DNA of 64,000 bases. It comes from Streptomyces pseudovenezuelae. Its GTDB lineage: Bacteria > Actinomycetota > Actinomycetes > Streptomycetales > Streptomycetaceae. This document shows positions 1 to 7,852 of the stretch, piece after piece. Where the stretch lies: contig NZ_JARXVH010000009.1 of NCBI RefSeq assembly GCF_029892565.1, positions 335,131 to 399,130 on the forward strand, in the 5' to 3' direction. Position 1 is the stretch's first letter; each line of letters starts with the position of its first letter. The position numbers and the translations under genes were made by a program. The notes below the pieces were generated by a model. The model worked only from the letters and a program-made list of their open reading frames with translations. It searched no databases and was not told the DNA's origin.

Positions 1-57
1 CAGATGCGGGTCTCACTGACGAACGACGGCCCGTTCACGGTCCTGCTGGAGATGTGA
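1..57 (+). CDS. dtd: D-aminoacyl-tRNA deacylase, C-terminal end (partial)
   Basis: Eighteen codons and a TGA stop are visible at the left edge. The tail reads QMRVSLTNDGPFTVLLEM, which resembles the C-terminal strand of D-aminoacyl-tRNA (D-Tyr-tRNA) deacylases, where a NDGP motif precedes the end. The family hydrolyses D-amino acids wrongly attached to tRNA. It converges on the ygfZ gene, 22 bases away. With so little sequence the family call rests on the NDGP tail alone; another protein with a similar terminal strand is possible. Confidence 0.6.
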   Translation, partial: QMRVSLTNDGPFTVLLEM

Positions 58-79
58 GCGTCGCCCCGCCCCTGAAAAC

Positions 80-1045
80 CTACGGCTCTACGACGACTTC
101 CTGGGCCGCGGCCGTGGCGTCGGCGAGCAGCCGCGCGTCCAGGGGCACGTTCCGCTTCACCAACGCGAGGGCGATCGGGCCCAGTTCGTGGTGCCGTACG
201 GCCGTCGTGATGAAGCCGATCTTGCGGCCGTCGGGCCCCTCGTCGGCGACCCGGAGTTCCGTGCCCGCGGCGGGCAGATGGACCTCGCTGCCATCGAGGT
301 GGAGGAAGACCAGCCGGCGCGGGGGCTTGCCCAGGTTCTCGACGCGGGCGACGGTCTCCTGGCCGCGGTAGCAGCCCTTCTGCAGATGGACCGCCGAGCC
401 GATCCAGCCCAGCTCGTGCGGGATGGTGCGGTGGTCGGTCTCGAAGCCGAGGCGGGGCTGGTGGTGCTCGACGCGCAGGGCCTCGTAGGCGAGGATCCCG
501 GCCGGGGGGCCGGCCTTCGCGGCGAAGGACTCCAGCTCGGTGCTCGGCACGAAGAGATCACGGCCGTAGGGCGTCTCGCGTACGACGACGCCTTCGGGCA
601 CCTCGGCGATGGACCCGGCGGGCAGGTACACCACCGCGAACTCGTCGCTCCGGTCGGCGACTTCGACCCGGTAGAAGAACTTCATCGACTCCAGGTAGGC
701 GATCAGCGCCTCCTGGGTGCCGGGCTCCACGTGCATCCAGACCGTCGTGCCGTCGTCGACCAGATACAGGGCGTGCTCGATGTGGCCGTGCGCGGAGAGG
801 ATCAGCGCCTCGGTGGCGAGGCCGGCCGGCAGGTCGCTGACGTGCTGGGTGAGCAGCAGGTGCAGCCAGCTCAGCCGGTCCGCACCGGTGACGGCGACGA
901 CACCCCGATGGGAGAGGTCGACGAATCCGGTGCCGTCGGCGAGGGCACGCTGCTCGCGGAACAGGTCGCCGTAGTGGGCGGCGACGCTTTCGTCCACGCC
1001 CTCGGCGGGAACCGCGCCGGGCAGGGACAGCAGAGGGCTCTTCAT
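80..1045 (-). CDS. ygfZ: YgfZ/GcvT-fold folate-binding protein
   Basis: A 321-residue protein of the YgfZ (COG0354) family, related to the aminomethyltransferase GcvT. The family signature KGCYRGQE, with its conserved Cys, lies about two thirds along and is followed by a GcvT-like C-terminal barrel (RRLVFLHL). In other bacteria YgfZ binds tetrahydrofolate and supports Fe-S enzyme maturation or repair and tRNA modification in the cytosol. I placed the start at ATG 1045 because a TAGGCT -10-like hexamer ends about 7 bases upstream, suggesting leaderless transcription; a GTG two codons upstream (1051) is the alternative. The nur gene lies just upstream on the same strand, with a 10-base gap. Confidence 0.88.
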   Translation of the reverse strand: MKSPLLSLPGAVPAEGVDESVAAHYGDLFREQRALADGTGFVDLSHRGVVAVTGADRLSWLHLLLTQHVSDLPAGLATEALILSAHGHIEHALYLVDDGTTVWMHVEPGTQEALIAYLESMKFFYRVEVADRSDEFAVVYLPAGSIAEVPEGVVVRETPYGRDLFVPSTELESFAAKAGPPAGILAYEALRVEHHQPRLGFETDHRTIPHELGWIGSAVHLQKGCYRGQETVARVENLGKPPRRLVFLHLDGSEVHLPAAGTELRVADEGPDGRKIGFITTAVRHHELGPIALALVKRNVPLDARLLADATAAAQEVVVEP

Positions 1046-1055
1046 GCGCACAAGC

Positions 1056-1493
1056 CTACGACTCGGTAGTTGAACTCTTGAGCGAGCAGTCCCGGCAGCG
1101 ACCGAAGATGGCGAAGTGCTTCATGTCGGTCTCGAAGCCGAAGGTCTCGCGGAGCTTGGCCGTGAACTCGCCGGCCACCGCCACGTCCGTCTCGATGACG
1201 TTGTCGCAGTCCCGGCAGACCAGGTGGATGTGATGGTGTCGGTCCGCGAGGTGGTACGTCGGCGCCCCGTGCCCGAGATGCGCGTGGCTGACCAGCTGGA
1301 GCTCCTCCAGGAGCTCCAGGGTCCGGTACACGGTGGAGATGTTGACCCCCGACGCGGTCTTCCGTACTTCGCCGAGGATGTCGTCGGGGGTCGCGTGCTC
1401 CAGGGTGTCCACGGCTTCGAGCACGAGTTGCCGCTGCGGCGTCAGCCGGTAGCCGCGCTGCCTGAGGTCACTCTTCCAGTCGGTGCTCACCAC
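1056..1493 (-). CDS. nur: Nickel-responsive Fur-family regulator Nur
   Basis: A 145-residue Fur-family repressor that I recognise as Nur of Streptomyces. An N-terminal winged helix (about residues 1-80, LTPQRQLVLEAV and STVYRTLELL) is followed by a metal-binding dimerisation domain. His33 with His86, His88 and His90 match the M-site ligands of the S. coelicolor protein, and His70 and His72 its nickel-site His pair. Two CxxC pairs (CRDC twice) lie in the C-terminal half. In S. coelicolor Nur with nickel represses the iron superoxide dismutase sodF and nickel uptake genes. The start is GTG 1493, the first of two consecutive GTG codons. A transposon-like tnpB gene now sits directly upstream, so native promoter sequence may be shortened or displaced. 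Confidence 0.92.
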   Translation of the reverse strand: MVSTDWKSDLRQRGYRLTPQRQLVLEAVDTLEHATPDDILGEVRKTASGVNISTVYRTLELLEELQLVSHAHLGHGAPTYHLADRHHHIHLVCRDCDNVIETDVAVAGEFTAKLRETFGFETDMKHFAIFGRCRDCSLKSSTTES

Positions 1494-1641
1494 ACTGGAA
1501 GTGTAGGACTACGTCAGCCACCCGGGCAGGCGTCCCGGGTTTGCAGCTCGGTCCGTCGACGGCTTCGACGACCCGGCCGCGTCCAGCCTCACACCACGAG
1601 TGCGAGAGCAGGGGCCGCTGACCTGGCCCGCGGACCCACAC
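1494..1641 (-). other. Right-end / candidate guide-RNA region of the TnpB element plus nur promoter
   Basis: There is no open gene in these 148 bases. Reading in the tnpB direction (minus strand), the tnpB stop is followed by GC-rich sequence holding a short hairpin at 1554-1570 (CGTCGA / TCGACG) and a second inverted repeat at 1521-1539 (CCCGGG on both sides). In IS200/IS605-family elements the RNA that guides TnpB covers the 3' end of tnpB and the transposon right end, and its guide is the flanking DNA just outside. The exact right end cannot be fixed from one copy. The nur promoter must also lie here. Confidence 0.3.
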
Positions 1642-2757
1642 TCACCAGCCGCGTGCGGCGATGTTGTGGGACGCATTCAGATCCGCGTGCTCAGCGAAGC
1701 CGCAGTATCCGCAGACGAACACGGCCTGTGACGGCCGGTTACGCCTGTCGACGTGATGACACCGGGAGCATTCCCGGCTGGTGTGGGCCGGATCGACTTG
1801 GACGACCGGCACCCCGACCCGCTTGGCCTTGTAGGCGATGAACTGGCCGAGCCGATGAAAAGCCCAGGAGTGCAACCTGACGCGCTGGGGCTTCTTGAGC
1901 CGTACCCGCTCGCGGATGCCGCCCAGATCTTCCAGAGCGATCCCACGACCAGTGCGTTGAGCCTCCGCCAGGATGCACTTACTGATCTTGTGGTTGATGT
2001 CGCGAGCCCGGCGCGCTTCCCGCCCCGCATGTCGTTTCGCCCGCCGCTTGGCAGACTTGGTGCCCTTCCGCTGCAGCTTGCCGCGGAGTTTCCGGTCCTG
2101 TTCGCGGCACCGATTCAAGCGGCGTCCACGGTGTCGTTTCCCGGTGGAGGTCGTGGCGATGTTCACGATCCCCAGGTCCACGCCGATGAGCCCGGCAGGA
2201 CTCTTGTTCTCGTCGACTTCGGGGATCTCGCAGGTCGCTGTCAGGTACCACTGACCGTTTCGGTACAGCAGATCCGACTCGCCGCGTCGGTAGCGGGCCA
2301 GCAACTCCACCTGCTTCGGATGCCCCGCAAAAGCGATGCCCTTCAACCGCCCACCGACAGTCCAGGTCGACACCGTGGCGGCGCTCACCTGCCAGGACAG
2401 ACAGCGGTCGTCGAACGGCTGGGCCGCCCCCGAGCCGAACGTGATCGGCTTCGAGGTGGACCGGGCACATCGTTCAGAACCGGGCGCACCCAGATTCCCC
2501 GCCCACACCTTTGCCTTCAGGGCGGCGTAGGCGTCGGCGACCTTCCGCACCACATGGAGCGCGGGCTGCGCCGACAGCCCCCGCGCCCGGAGATCCGCGT
2601 AGGCGCTGGCCTGCAGGCCCGCCCGGGAGGTCACCTGCTGAGTGAACGCTTCGGAGGACAGCCAGTTGGCCGCCTCGTTGCAGGCACGCAGGGTTGCCTC
2701 AAGCGCCGACGCCTGCTCGGGCGTCGGCAGGAGCTTGACCCGCACCGCCAACTTCAT
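1642..2757 (-). mobile_element. tnpB: Solo TnpB (IS200/IS605 OrfB-like RNA-guided nuclease)
   Basis: A 371-residue TnpB with the full RuvC-like nuclease: Asp194 in GVDLGIVNIA, Glu276 in IALEDL and Asp359 in EHADLNASHNIA. The C-terminal zinc ribbon is intact, with Cys330/Cys333 (CSRC) and Cys349/Cys352 (CGYC). A basic stretch (about 215-250) follows the first RuvC block. TnpB proteins are RNA-guided DNA endonucleases that help IS200/IS605-type elements persist. No tnpA transposase is beside it, so this is an IS1341-like solo copy. I chose ATG 2757 (MKLAVRVKLLP) because TnpB proteins usually begin there; the frame stays open upstream to 2829. The element lies between nur and a gene that probably preceded it directly. 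All catalytic residues being present argues that it is active or recently active. Confidence 0.9.
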
Positions 2758-2838
2758 GATGCAGAACGCTAGGCGGCAGCCCGAGCCGCGTCCCGCCGAT
2801 CCACATCCGTCACTCGAACAGGTGACCAAGGGCGGGGA

Positions 2839-3414
2839 CTACTTGAAGAAAGCGATCCCGTCGTCCGGCATGTCGTCCGGGAGGGCCTTCGCCCAGCGTT
2901 CGACGTCTTCCGGGGTGACGACCTTCTTGAGGTGGGCGGACATGTAGGGGCGGAGCTCGACGTCGGGGGTCTGCTTCTCGCCGACCCACATGAGGTCGCT
3001 CTTGACGTAGCCGTAGAGGCGCTTGCCGCCGGTGTAGGGGCTGGAGGCGGCGGTGCGGGCGACGGCGTCCGTGACCAGGTCGATCTGGGGCTTCTGCTTG
3101 GCCAGCTCGCCGTACCAGATCTCGATGACGCCGTCGTCGCGGGTCATCGTGACCTCGACCTTGCGGTCGGCGTCGATGCGCCAGAAGCCGGACTCGGACT
3201 CCAGCGGGCGGACCTTGTTCCCGTCGTTGTCCAGCACCCAGGTGTGGGAGTGGTACTCCAGGAAGTCCCGCCCGTCGTGGCTGAAGGTGACCTCCTGGCC
3301 GAAGTTGCACTTCTCGGAGCCGGGGAAGTCGTGCACGCCCGCACCGGCCCAGTCGCCGAGCAGGAAGACGAGGGGGACCAGGTCCTTGTGAAGGTCGGAC
3401 GGGATCTCGATCAT
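2839..3414 (-). CDS. Nitrobindin/FABP-like heme-binding beta-barrel protein
   Basis: A 191-residue protein of the DUF1794 / nitrobindin-like family. The diagnostic GxWxGxG element is present near the N-terminus as LLGDWAGAG, followed by the repeated strands of a ten-stranded barrel. Relatives bind heme b in the barrel and react with nitric oxide or peroxynitrite; the actinobacterial members themselves are poorly studied. There is no signal peptide, so it is cytosolic. From memory, in related genomes this gene lies next to nur; here a TnpB element has landed just downstream of its stop codon, leaving the coding sequence intact. The start ATG 3414 gives MIEIPSDLHKDLVPL. Confidence 0.85.
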   Translation of the reverse strand: MIEIPSDLHKDLVPLVFLLGDWAGAGVHDFPGSEKCNFGQEVTFSHDGRDFLEYHSHTWVLDNDGNKVRPLESESGFWRIDADRKVEVTMTRDDGVIEIWYGELAKQKPQIDLVTDAVARTAASSPYTGGKRLYGYVKSDLMWVGEKQTPDVELRPYMSAHLKKVVTPEDVERWAKALPDDMPDDGIAFFK

Positions 3415-3447
3415 GGGATCGGCAGTTCCTTTAAGGCTTTATGGGGA

Positions 3448-3549
3448 TCAGCGCTGGCCCTGGTACAGCTTCTTCACGGTCAGCCCGGCGAAGGCGAGGA
3501 CGCCTACGCAGACAAGGACGAGCAGGGCTTCGAAGAATGCCTCAAGCAC
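3448..3549 (-). CDS. 33-residue single-span membrane protein
   Basis: A very short gene starting at GTG 3549 behind a clear GAGGAG ribosome binding site 5 bases upstream. The product begins (M)LEAFFEALLVLVCVGVLAFAG and ends LTVKKLYQGQR: one hydrophobic helix of about 20 residues followed by a short basic tail, the shape of a regulatory or structural micro-membrane protein with the C-terminus in the cytoplasm. It lies between the beta-barrel gene and the three-gene membrane operon, all on the same strand. The good ribosome binding site and the coherent hydrophobic profile support it; no function can be assigned. Confidence 0.6.
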   Translation of the reverse strand: MLEAFFEALLVLVCVGVLAFAGLTVKKLYQGQR

Positions 3550-3648
3550 GGGGGGCTCCTCGGACGATCGGAAGTGGGCGGTACTGAGCCGGGCCCCAGC
3601 TTAGTCGGCCGGGGCCCGGCTCTCTCCGCGAGGTACTCCCTGCGCGGC

Positions 3649-4608
3649 TCAGCCCAGCAGCTGGCTCTGCAGGGCGACCGTCTGCCGGAAGGGCACGGCC
3701 TTCGCGCCGCCCTTGCGGGACTCCACGACCAGGGCCAGGACGTCACCGGCGGACAGGTACGCCTGCCGGACGTGCTCGGCGCCGTACGGCTTGGTCTCGA
3801 CGTACGCGGAGTACGGGATCTTCTCCAGCCGCGCCGCGTCCGGGTAGTCCTCGTCGAAGACGGAGTCGGGGGCGCCGCGCAGCGCGTAGCCCGGGCTGCT
3901 GTACGGGGCGATGTTCGAGCTGAACATCTCGTCCACGACCGCGGCCGTGCCGAACTGCAGCAGGTACACGCGCGTGTGCGTGCCGTCCGGGGTGGTCCAG
4001 CCGCGGGCCGCGATGTGCCGCAGGCCGACGTCGGTGAACTTCTGCGCCAGCTCGGCACGGTCGTCCTTCTCGGCGTACTCCGCCAGGAAGTCCTTCGTCG
4101 CCAGCCACCCGTCCTCGCCGCGCAGCTTCTTGTCCTGCGTCGCCCCCTTCGGCGCGGGCAGGACGAGGGCGCGCAGGTCGGCGTAGTGCGCGCCGGCCTT
4201 GTTCGCCTCGGCGAAGGGCGCCGGGCTGCCGGAGGGCAGCGGCGGCAGGGTGAGCGTCGGGTAGTCCCACCGCCCGTCCGACGCGGTGGCCAGTCCGGGT
4301 ACGTCCGTCCGCTCCATCCCGGTGATCCCGTACGCCGTCCCCGCCCCGACCGCCGCGAACACGACGACGGCGGCCGTCCAGCGCAGCATGCTCCGCAGGG
4401 CTCGGCGGTCCTTCTTGGGGGCGGCGATTTCAGGTTCCGGTAGTGCGAGGGCCGATTCCGGTACGGGGATCAGCTCGGGTACCGGGGGCGGCGCGGCCGG
4501 CATCGGCGGCGCCGTCACGGGCTCGGCCGGTGCGGACGCCTGCTCGGCCGGCGCAGCCTCCTGCTCCGCTGCCGGCACCGGTGTCTTCTGTTCCGTCTGC
4601 TCGGTCAT
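3649..4608 (-). CDS. Membrane-anchored protein, third gene of a paralogous operon
   Basis: A 319-residue protein with a low-complexity Pro/Ala/Glu-rich cytosolic segment (about residues 1-70), a single membrane helix (about 75-97, WTAAVVVFAAVGAGTAYGI) and a larger extracytoplasmic part. The outer part shares features with the product of 5555-6322: a conserved GWLATKDFLAEYAEK-type helix, HIAARGW before a strand, a YLLQF motif and a terminal stretch on a DVALxIxS pattern. It overlaps the gene before it by the four bases ATGA, so the two are translationally coupled. ATG 4608 is chosen because of that overlap. I do not recognise an enzymatic motif; envelope-stress sensing or structural roles are only guesses. 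Confidence 0.75.
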   Translation of the reverse strand: MTEQTEQKTPVPAAEQEAAPAEQASAPAEPVTAPPMPAAPPPVPELIPVPESALALPEPEIAAPKKDRRALRSMLRWTAAVVVFAAVGAGTAYGITGMERTDVPGLATASDGRWDYPTLTLPPLPSGSPAPFAEANKAGAHYADLRALVLPAPKGATQDKKLRGEDGWLATKDFLAEYAEKDDRAELAQKFTDVGLRHIAARGWTTPDGTHTRVYLLQFGTAAVVDEMFSSNIAPYSSPGYALRGAPDSVFDEDYPDAARLEKIPYSAYVETKPYGAEHVRQAYLSAGDVLALVVESRKGGAKAVPFRQTVALQSQLLG

Positions 4609-5558
4609 ACCGCTTCCCCCGGCTCCGCGATGCGGTCGAGCTGTTCGCTCGTCAGCAACGCGACCCCCTTGGTGTCGAGTGGCTTGGGCCCGTCCGCGGT
4701 GACGGTGACCATGACGTCTCCGATGCGCGCGGAGCAGATCATGCCGCTGAGGTCCGCCTTGTCGTCCTTGGGCGGCAGGAAGCACTTGGCGTCCTTGTAG
4801 CCCTTGACGGCGGGGCCCTTGCGGAAGACGTCGAGGCTCTCGAAGAGTGCGTTCTGGAGCGCCGAGAGGTTCTTGGCCTGGGCCTGGCTGTCCATGCGGG
4901 TCAGCAGGACGCTGACGGCGAAGATCCCCTCGTTGTCACTGACGCTGCTGGGCTCGGAGTTGAGGTAGCTGCGCATCGCCATGCCCTTGATGGGGTGCTT
5001 GTCGTACTGCTTCTGCAGCTGTGTGCGCTGGGAGCGGGGCAGGTCGCTGAGCGACTCCTTGCGCAGGGCCGAGGCCTGGGCGCCGCTGAGTTCCGCGTCC
5101 GACCCGAACTCCCCGAGATCGGGCCCACGGCTCCAGCCGTCGGTCCCGAACGGGACGAGCATCCCGCCGAGGCCGTTCACGGACGCGACCTTGGGCCGGC
5201 TCCCCGCACCCTGCCCGTCCAGCCTCCGCGACGGGAACTTCCACTCCGGCGCCTCCGCGTCACGGTCGGCGTTGCGCACGGTGATGACGGTGTACACGAC
5301 CCCGGCGACCACAGCGGCGGCGAGCAGCACGCCCGCCGTGACGGCGACGACACGACGCCGACGGCGAGGGTTCCTGGCGGACGGCTCGGGAGCGGTCGCC
5401 GTCCCGGCGGGCTCGACGGGCCCGACCTCACCGACGGGACCGGACTCGGCGACGGGAGCGGCGTCGGCGGCAGGACTCGCCTCATCGACGGGACCGACCT
5501 CGGGGGCAGGAGCCGCCTCACCGACGGAGTCGACCGGCTCGTTCTCGTTCTCGTTCAC
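4605..5558 (-). CDS. Membrane-anchored protein, middle gene of a paralogous operon
   Basis: A 317-residue protein starting at GTG 5558, whose GTGA overlaps the stop of the gene before it. Residues 1-65 are acidic and rich in Ala, Pro and Val, followed by an Arg cluster (RNPRRRRR) and one membrane helix (about 70-95). The outer domain is soluble, with two Cys (KCFLP and MICSA) that could form a disulfide, and ends on the same DVMVTVTADGPKPLDTKG pattern seen in its neighbours. No catalytic signature is visible. Position and architecture make it a partner of the genes on either side, presumably in one envelope complex. Confidence 0.75.
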   Translation of the reverse strand: MNENENEPVDSVGEAAPAPEVGPVDEASPAADAAPVAESGPVGEVGPVEPAGTATAPEPSARNPRRRRRVVAVTAGVLLAAAVVAGVVYTVITVRNADRDAEAPEWKFPSRRLDGQGAGSRPKVASVNGLGGMLVPFGTDGWSRGPDLGEFGSDAELSGAQASALRKESLSDLPRSQRTQLQKQYDKHPIKGMAMRSYLNSEPSSVSDNEGIFAVSVLLTRMDSQAQAKNLSALQNALFESLDVFRKGPAVKGYKDAKCFLPPKDDKADLSGMICSARIGDVMVTVTADGPKPLDTKGVALLTSEQLDRIAEPGEAV

Positions 5559-6322
5559 AGCCGCTCCATCTGCCGCTTGGCCAGGTCCATGATCTTCGCC
5601 TTGGGGATCGGCTTGGTGTCGTAGACCCAGATCTCGATGGCGACGTCGCCGCGGGAGGCGGTGGCCTCGGCGCTGTACACCGGCAGGTACCCCGCCTCGG
5701 TGTGCGGCTTGGTGTGGACGTACGCCATGCCCTCGCCGGTGCCCGGCACGGACCAGCTGTCGGTGCCGGACTTGTTGTCGGCCCAGTACTGGTTGTTCTC
5801 CACCACGTCGGCCGCCGCGGCGGACTCCTCCTGGCGGAACTGGAGCAGCCTGATCTCGACGGTCTGGTGGCCGGACTCCCAGCCGGTGATCGCGGCACGG
5901 CGGAACTCGTAGCCGACCAGCGTGCCGAACATCTCGTCCGGCTTCTCGTACGTGTCGGCGTAGGCGGCCAGATCCATCCAGCCGTCGTCGGCGGGCAGCC
6001 AGTCCGCCTTCTTCGCGCCGCCCGGCTTCTTCAACAGCAGCTTGCGCAGATCGCCGTCGACCTTCACCTGACGGTCCTGCGCGGCCGACAGCGGCTCGGG
6101 GCCCGGGCCCTTCGCCTGCGCCAGCACCGGCTGGGACAGCGAGGCCAGCTTCGTCGGCTCGCGGTCGGCCTGGATCAGATAGCCGACGCAGGTCCCCGCG
6201 ACGACGCCGAGCACAGTGGCTCCGGCGATCAGCAGGGCGGTACGGCCACGACGCCGGCGCGCGGTTGGCTCCGCCGGTTCGGGTACTTCCAAGACGTCCC
6301 CCACAGAACGTGTAGCGCACAT
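5555..6322 (-). CDS. Membrane-anchored protein, first gene of a paralogous operon
   Basis: A 255-residue protein with a short Arg-rich cytosolic start (TARRRRGR), one membrane helix (about residues 28-49, ALLIAGATVLGVVAGTCVGYL) and an extracytoplasmic domain that ends DVAIEIWVYDTKPIPKAK. It resembles the products of the next two genes in layout and in the closing strand. The start may be ATG 6322 or GTG 6304 (VGDVLEVPEP); neither has a strong ribosome binding site. It reads divergently from the DsrE gene with about 70 bases between. Function unknown. Confidence 0.75.
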   Translation of the reverse strand: MCATRSVGDVLEVPEPAEPTARRRRGRTALLIAGATVLGVVAGTCVGYLIQADREPTKLASLSQPVLAQAKGPGPEPLSAAQDRQVKVDGDLRKLLLKKPGGAKKADWLPADDGWMDLAAYADTYEKPDEMFGTLVGYEFRRAAITGWESGHQTVEIRLLQFRQEESAAAADVVENNQYWADNKSGTDSWSVPGTGEGMAYVHTKPHTEAGYLPVYSAEATASRGDVAIEIWVYDTKPIPKAKIMDLAKRQMERL

Positions 6323-6381
6323 GCCATATGTACGCGCACAGAAGACTCTCGGGTCACGTCCGTAGTTGCGGAGGCGTTGAT

Positions 6382-6393
6382 TACGATTCGGCC
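6382..6393 (+). promoter_or_regulatory. -10 box of a leaderless promoter for the DsrE gene
   Basis: TACGAT at 6382-6387 matches the streptomycete vegetative -10 consensus and ends only 6 bases before ATG 6394. Transcription should start at or next to the A of the start codon, which fits the lack of a ribosome binding site there. Confidence 0.5.
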
Positions 6394-6756
6394 ATGGCGA
6401 AGAAGCTCGTGATCAAGGTGACGGCCGGCGCGGACGCCCCCGAACGCTGCTCCCAGGCTTTTACGGTGGCTGCCGTGGCCGTGGCCAGCGGGGTCGACGT
6501 CTCCCTCTGGCTGACCGGCGAGTCGGCGTGGTTCGCGCTTCCGGGGCGCGCGGCGGAGTTCGACCTGCCCCATGCGGCGCCGCTGCCCGATCTGCTCGAC
6601 TCGCTCCTCGCCGGCGGCAAAGTGACCCTGTGCACCCAGTGCGCGGCCCGGCGGGACATCACGGAGAAGGACGTCATCGAGGGCGTCCGGATCGCCGGGG
6701 CGCAGGTGTTCGTCCAGGAGGCGATGGCGGACGAGACGCAGGCCCTCGTCTACTGA
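6394..6756 (+). CDS. DsrE/DsrF-like protein
   Basis: A 120-residue cytosolic protein of the DsrE/DsrF-like (YchN-type) fold: an N-terminal strand MAKKLVIKVTAG, a central helix, and the LCTQCAARRDI segment where the family carries reactive Cys residues, followed by GVRIAGAQVFVQEAM. DsrE-family proteins take part in sulfur relay in tRNA thiolation and sulfur oxidation, but many actinobacterial copies are uncharacterised. The two Cys of CTQC are present. It starts at ATG 6394, probably leaderless, and its last 7 bases overlap the converging DUF397 gene. Confidence 0.82.
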   Translation: MAKKLVIKVTAGADAPERCSQAFTVAAVAVASGVDVSLWLTGESAWFALPGRAAEFDLPHAAPLPDLLDSLLAGGKVTLCTQCAARRDITEKDVIEGVRIAGAQVFVQEAMADETQALVY

Positions 6757-6938
6757 GCCGCCACGAAGTGCGCCCACGCGTCCGCTGAGAAAACGAGGGC
6801 GCCTCGGGCGGGGTCCTTGCTGTCGCGGACCGGGACGACGGAGGGGTGGTCGGGGGCGACCTCGACGCAGGCTCCGCCGTCCGAGTTGCTGTAGCTGCTC
6901 TTGCGCCAGGTGACGTTGCTCAGGTCGATGGCTCGCAT
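6750..6938 (-). CDS. DUF397 domain protein
   Basis: A 62-residue DUF397 protein, nearly all of it the domain: WRKSSYSNSDGGACVEVA near the start and VPVRDSKDP followed by LVFSADAWAHFV at the end. DUF397 genes in streptomycetes usually sit directly downstream of a Scr1/DUF5753 helix-turn-helix regulator and act with it, in some cases described as toxin-antitoxin-like or developmental pairs. Here the partner upstream (6974-7661) is broken, so this copy may be an orphan. Strand, spacing and pairing are otherwise standard. Confidence 0.85.
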   Translation of the reverse strand: MRAIDLSNVTWRKSSYSNSDGGACVEVAPDHPSVVPVRDSKDPARGALVFSADAWAHFVAAQ

Positions 6939-6973
6939 GGCGCTTCCTCCAGCATTCGCACGATGAACTGCCG

Positions 6974-7661
6974 CTATTCATCCGGGGACTGGGCCAAATC
7001 GCGTACCCGATCGTATCGGAGCTGAAGGCGTTCGACCGCTGCGGATTCCTGGACCAACTCGCCGGAGTATCCGGTCTCGATCCACGCCACGGTCTGGCCG
7101 TCCCGGCCGCGCAGAAACATCGTGTCGGTGTTCGTCAGTCCGTGGACACCTGCGGACAACGGCAGCACCTGGATCGTGACGTTGGGGCGGCACGCCGTCC
7201 TCCAACAGTAGCTCGCGACGCCCCATGCGTGCCTCGACCTGCGCGCTCAGCTCCTCACCGGCGAGACCACCAGCGGCGAGCAACTCCCTTGCGTATGCCG
7301 GAGTTTGGAGGACGCCAGGCAAGTTGGACGTGGCGTAGTGCCACATACTCACCGCCTCCGCCTCAAGCACCATGTACCGCCGATAGCGCTCCCTGAACTG
7401 CGTCGGATACGCCATCGCCAGTTCCCAGAGCGCCAGCAACAGCCCCGGGGTCCCGTAATACACATCCAGCGCCTGTACGACCTCCGGGCTCCCGAGCGTC
7501 TGCCCGTTCTCCAGCTTGCCGAACAGGGACCAGTCCCAACCCAGCTGCTCACCGAGGTCCCGCAGACTCACCCCCTTGGCCGCCCTCAGTAACCGCAGCT
7601 CCTCCGCGAACCGTTGCCTGGGTTCCTGACTGCGCCCCGTGATGACTCGCCTCAGCGGCAC
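6974..7661 (-). pseudogene. Helix-turn-helix DUF5753 (Scr1-type) regulator, frameshifted by an internal deletion
   Basis: Residues 1-150 are a normal XRE-type regulator: ELRLLRAAKGVSLRDLGEQLG is the helix-turn-helix, and ARMGRRELLLEDG opens the DUF5753 ligand domain. After that the frame runs into Arg-rich nonsense. The rest of DUF5753 continues in another frame as RPNVTIQVLPLSAGVHGLTN down to RVRDLAQSPDE, ending at 6974. Intact relatives carry roughly 30-40 residues (the FRxVLDESVLRR block) between these two parts, so a deletion that is not a multiple of three near 7180-7195 probably broke the gene. The DUF397 partner downstream is intact. Confidence 0.8.
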
Positions 7662-7852
7662 CGCACCCCTTCATCCCTCCATGTACCCGGCGGCTGTGGA
7701 ATTTGTGGAATTAGCGCCGTCAGGCGATGAAGAACGGCCAGTCAACGGCGCATCGGCCCCACTTCCGGGCCATCCTCGTATCGACCCGGTATACGCAGAG
7801 TAGTACAACTGCCCGTATTTCGTATAGATGTTGGGCAAAGGGAGCAAAGCGC

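Noticed and set aside
188..1069. Long plus-strand frame opposite ygfZ
   Set aside because: It mirrors a recognised gene on the other strand; high third-position GC keeps such antisense frames open throughout the window. Many similar long frames were left out for the same reason.
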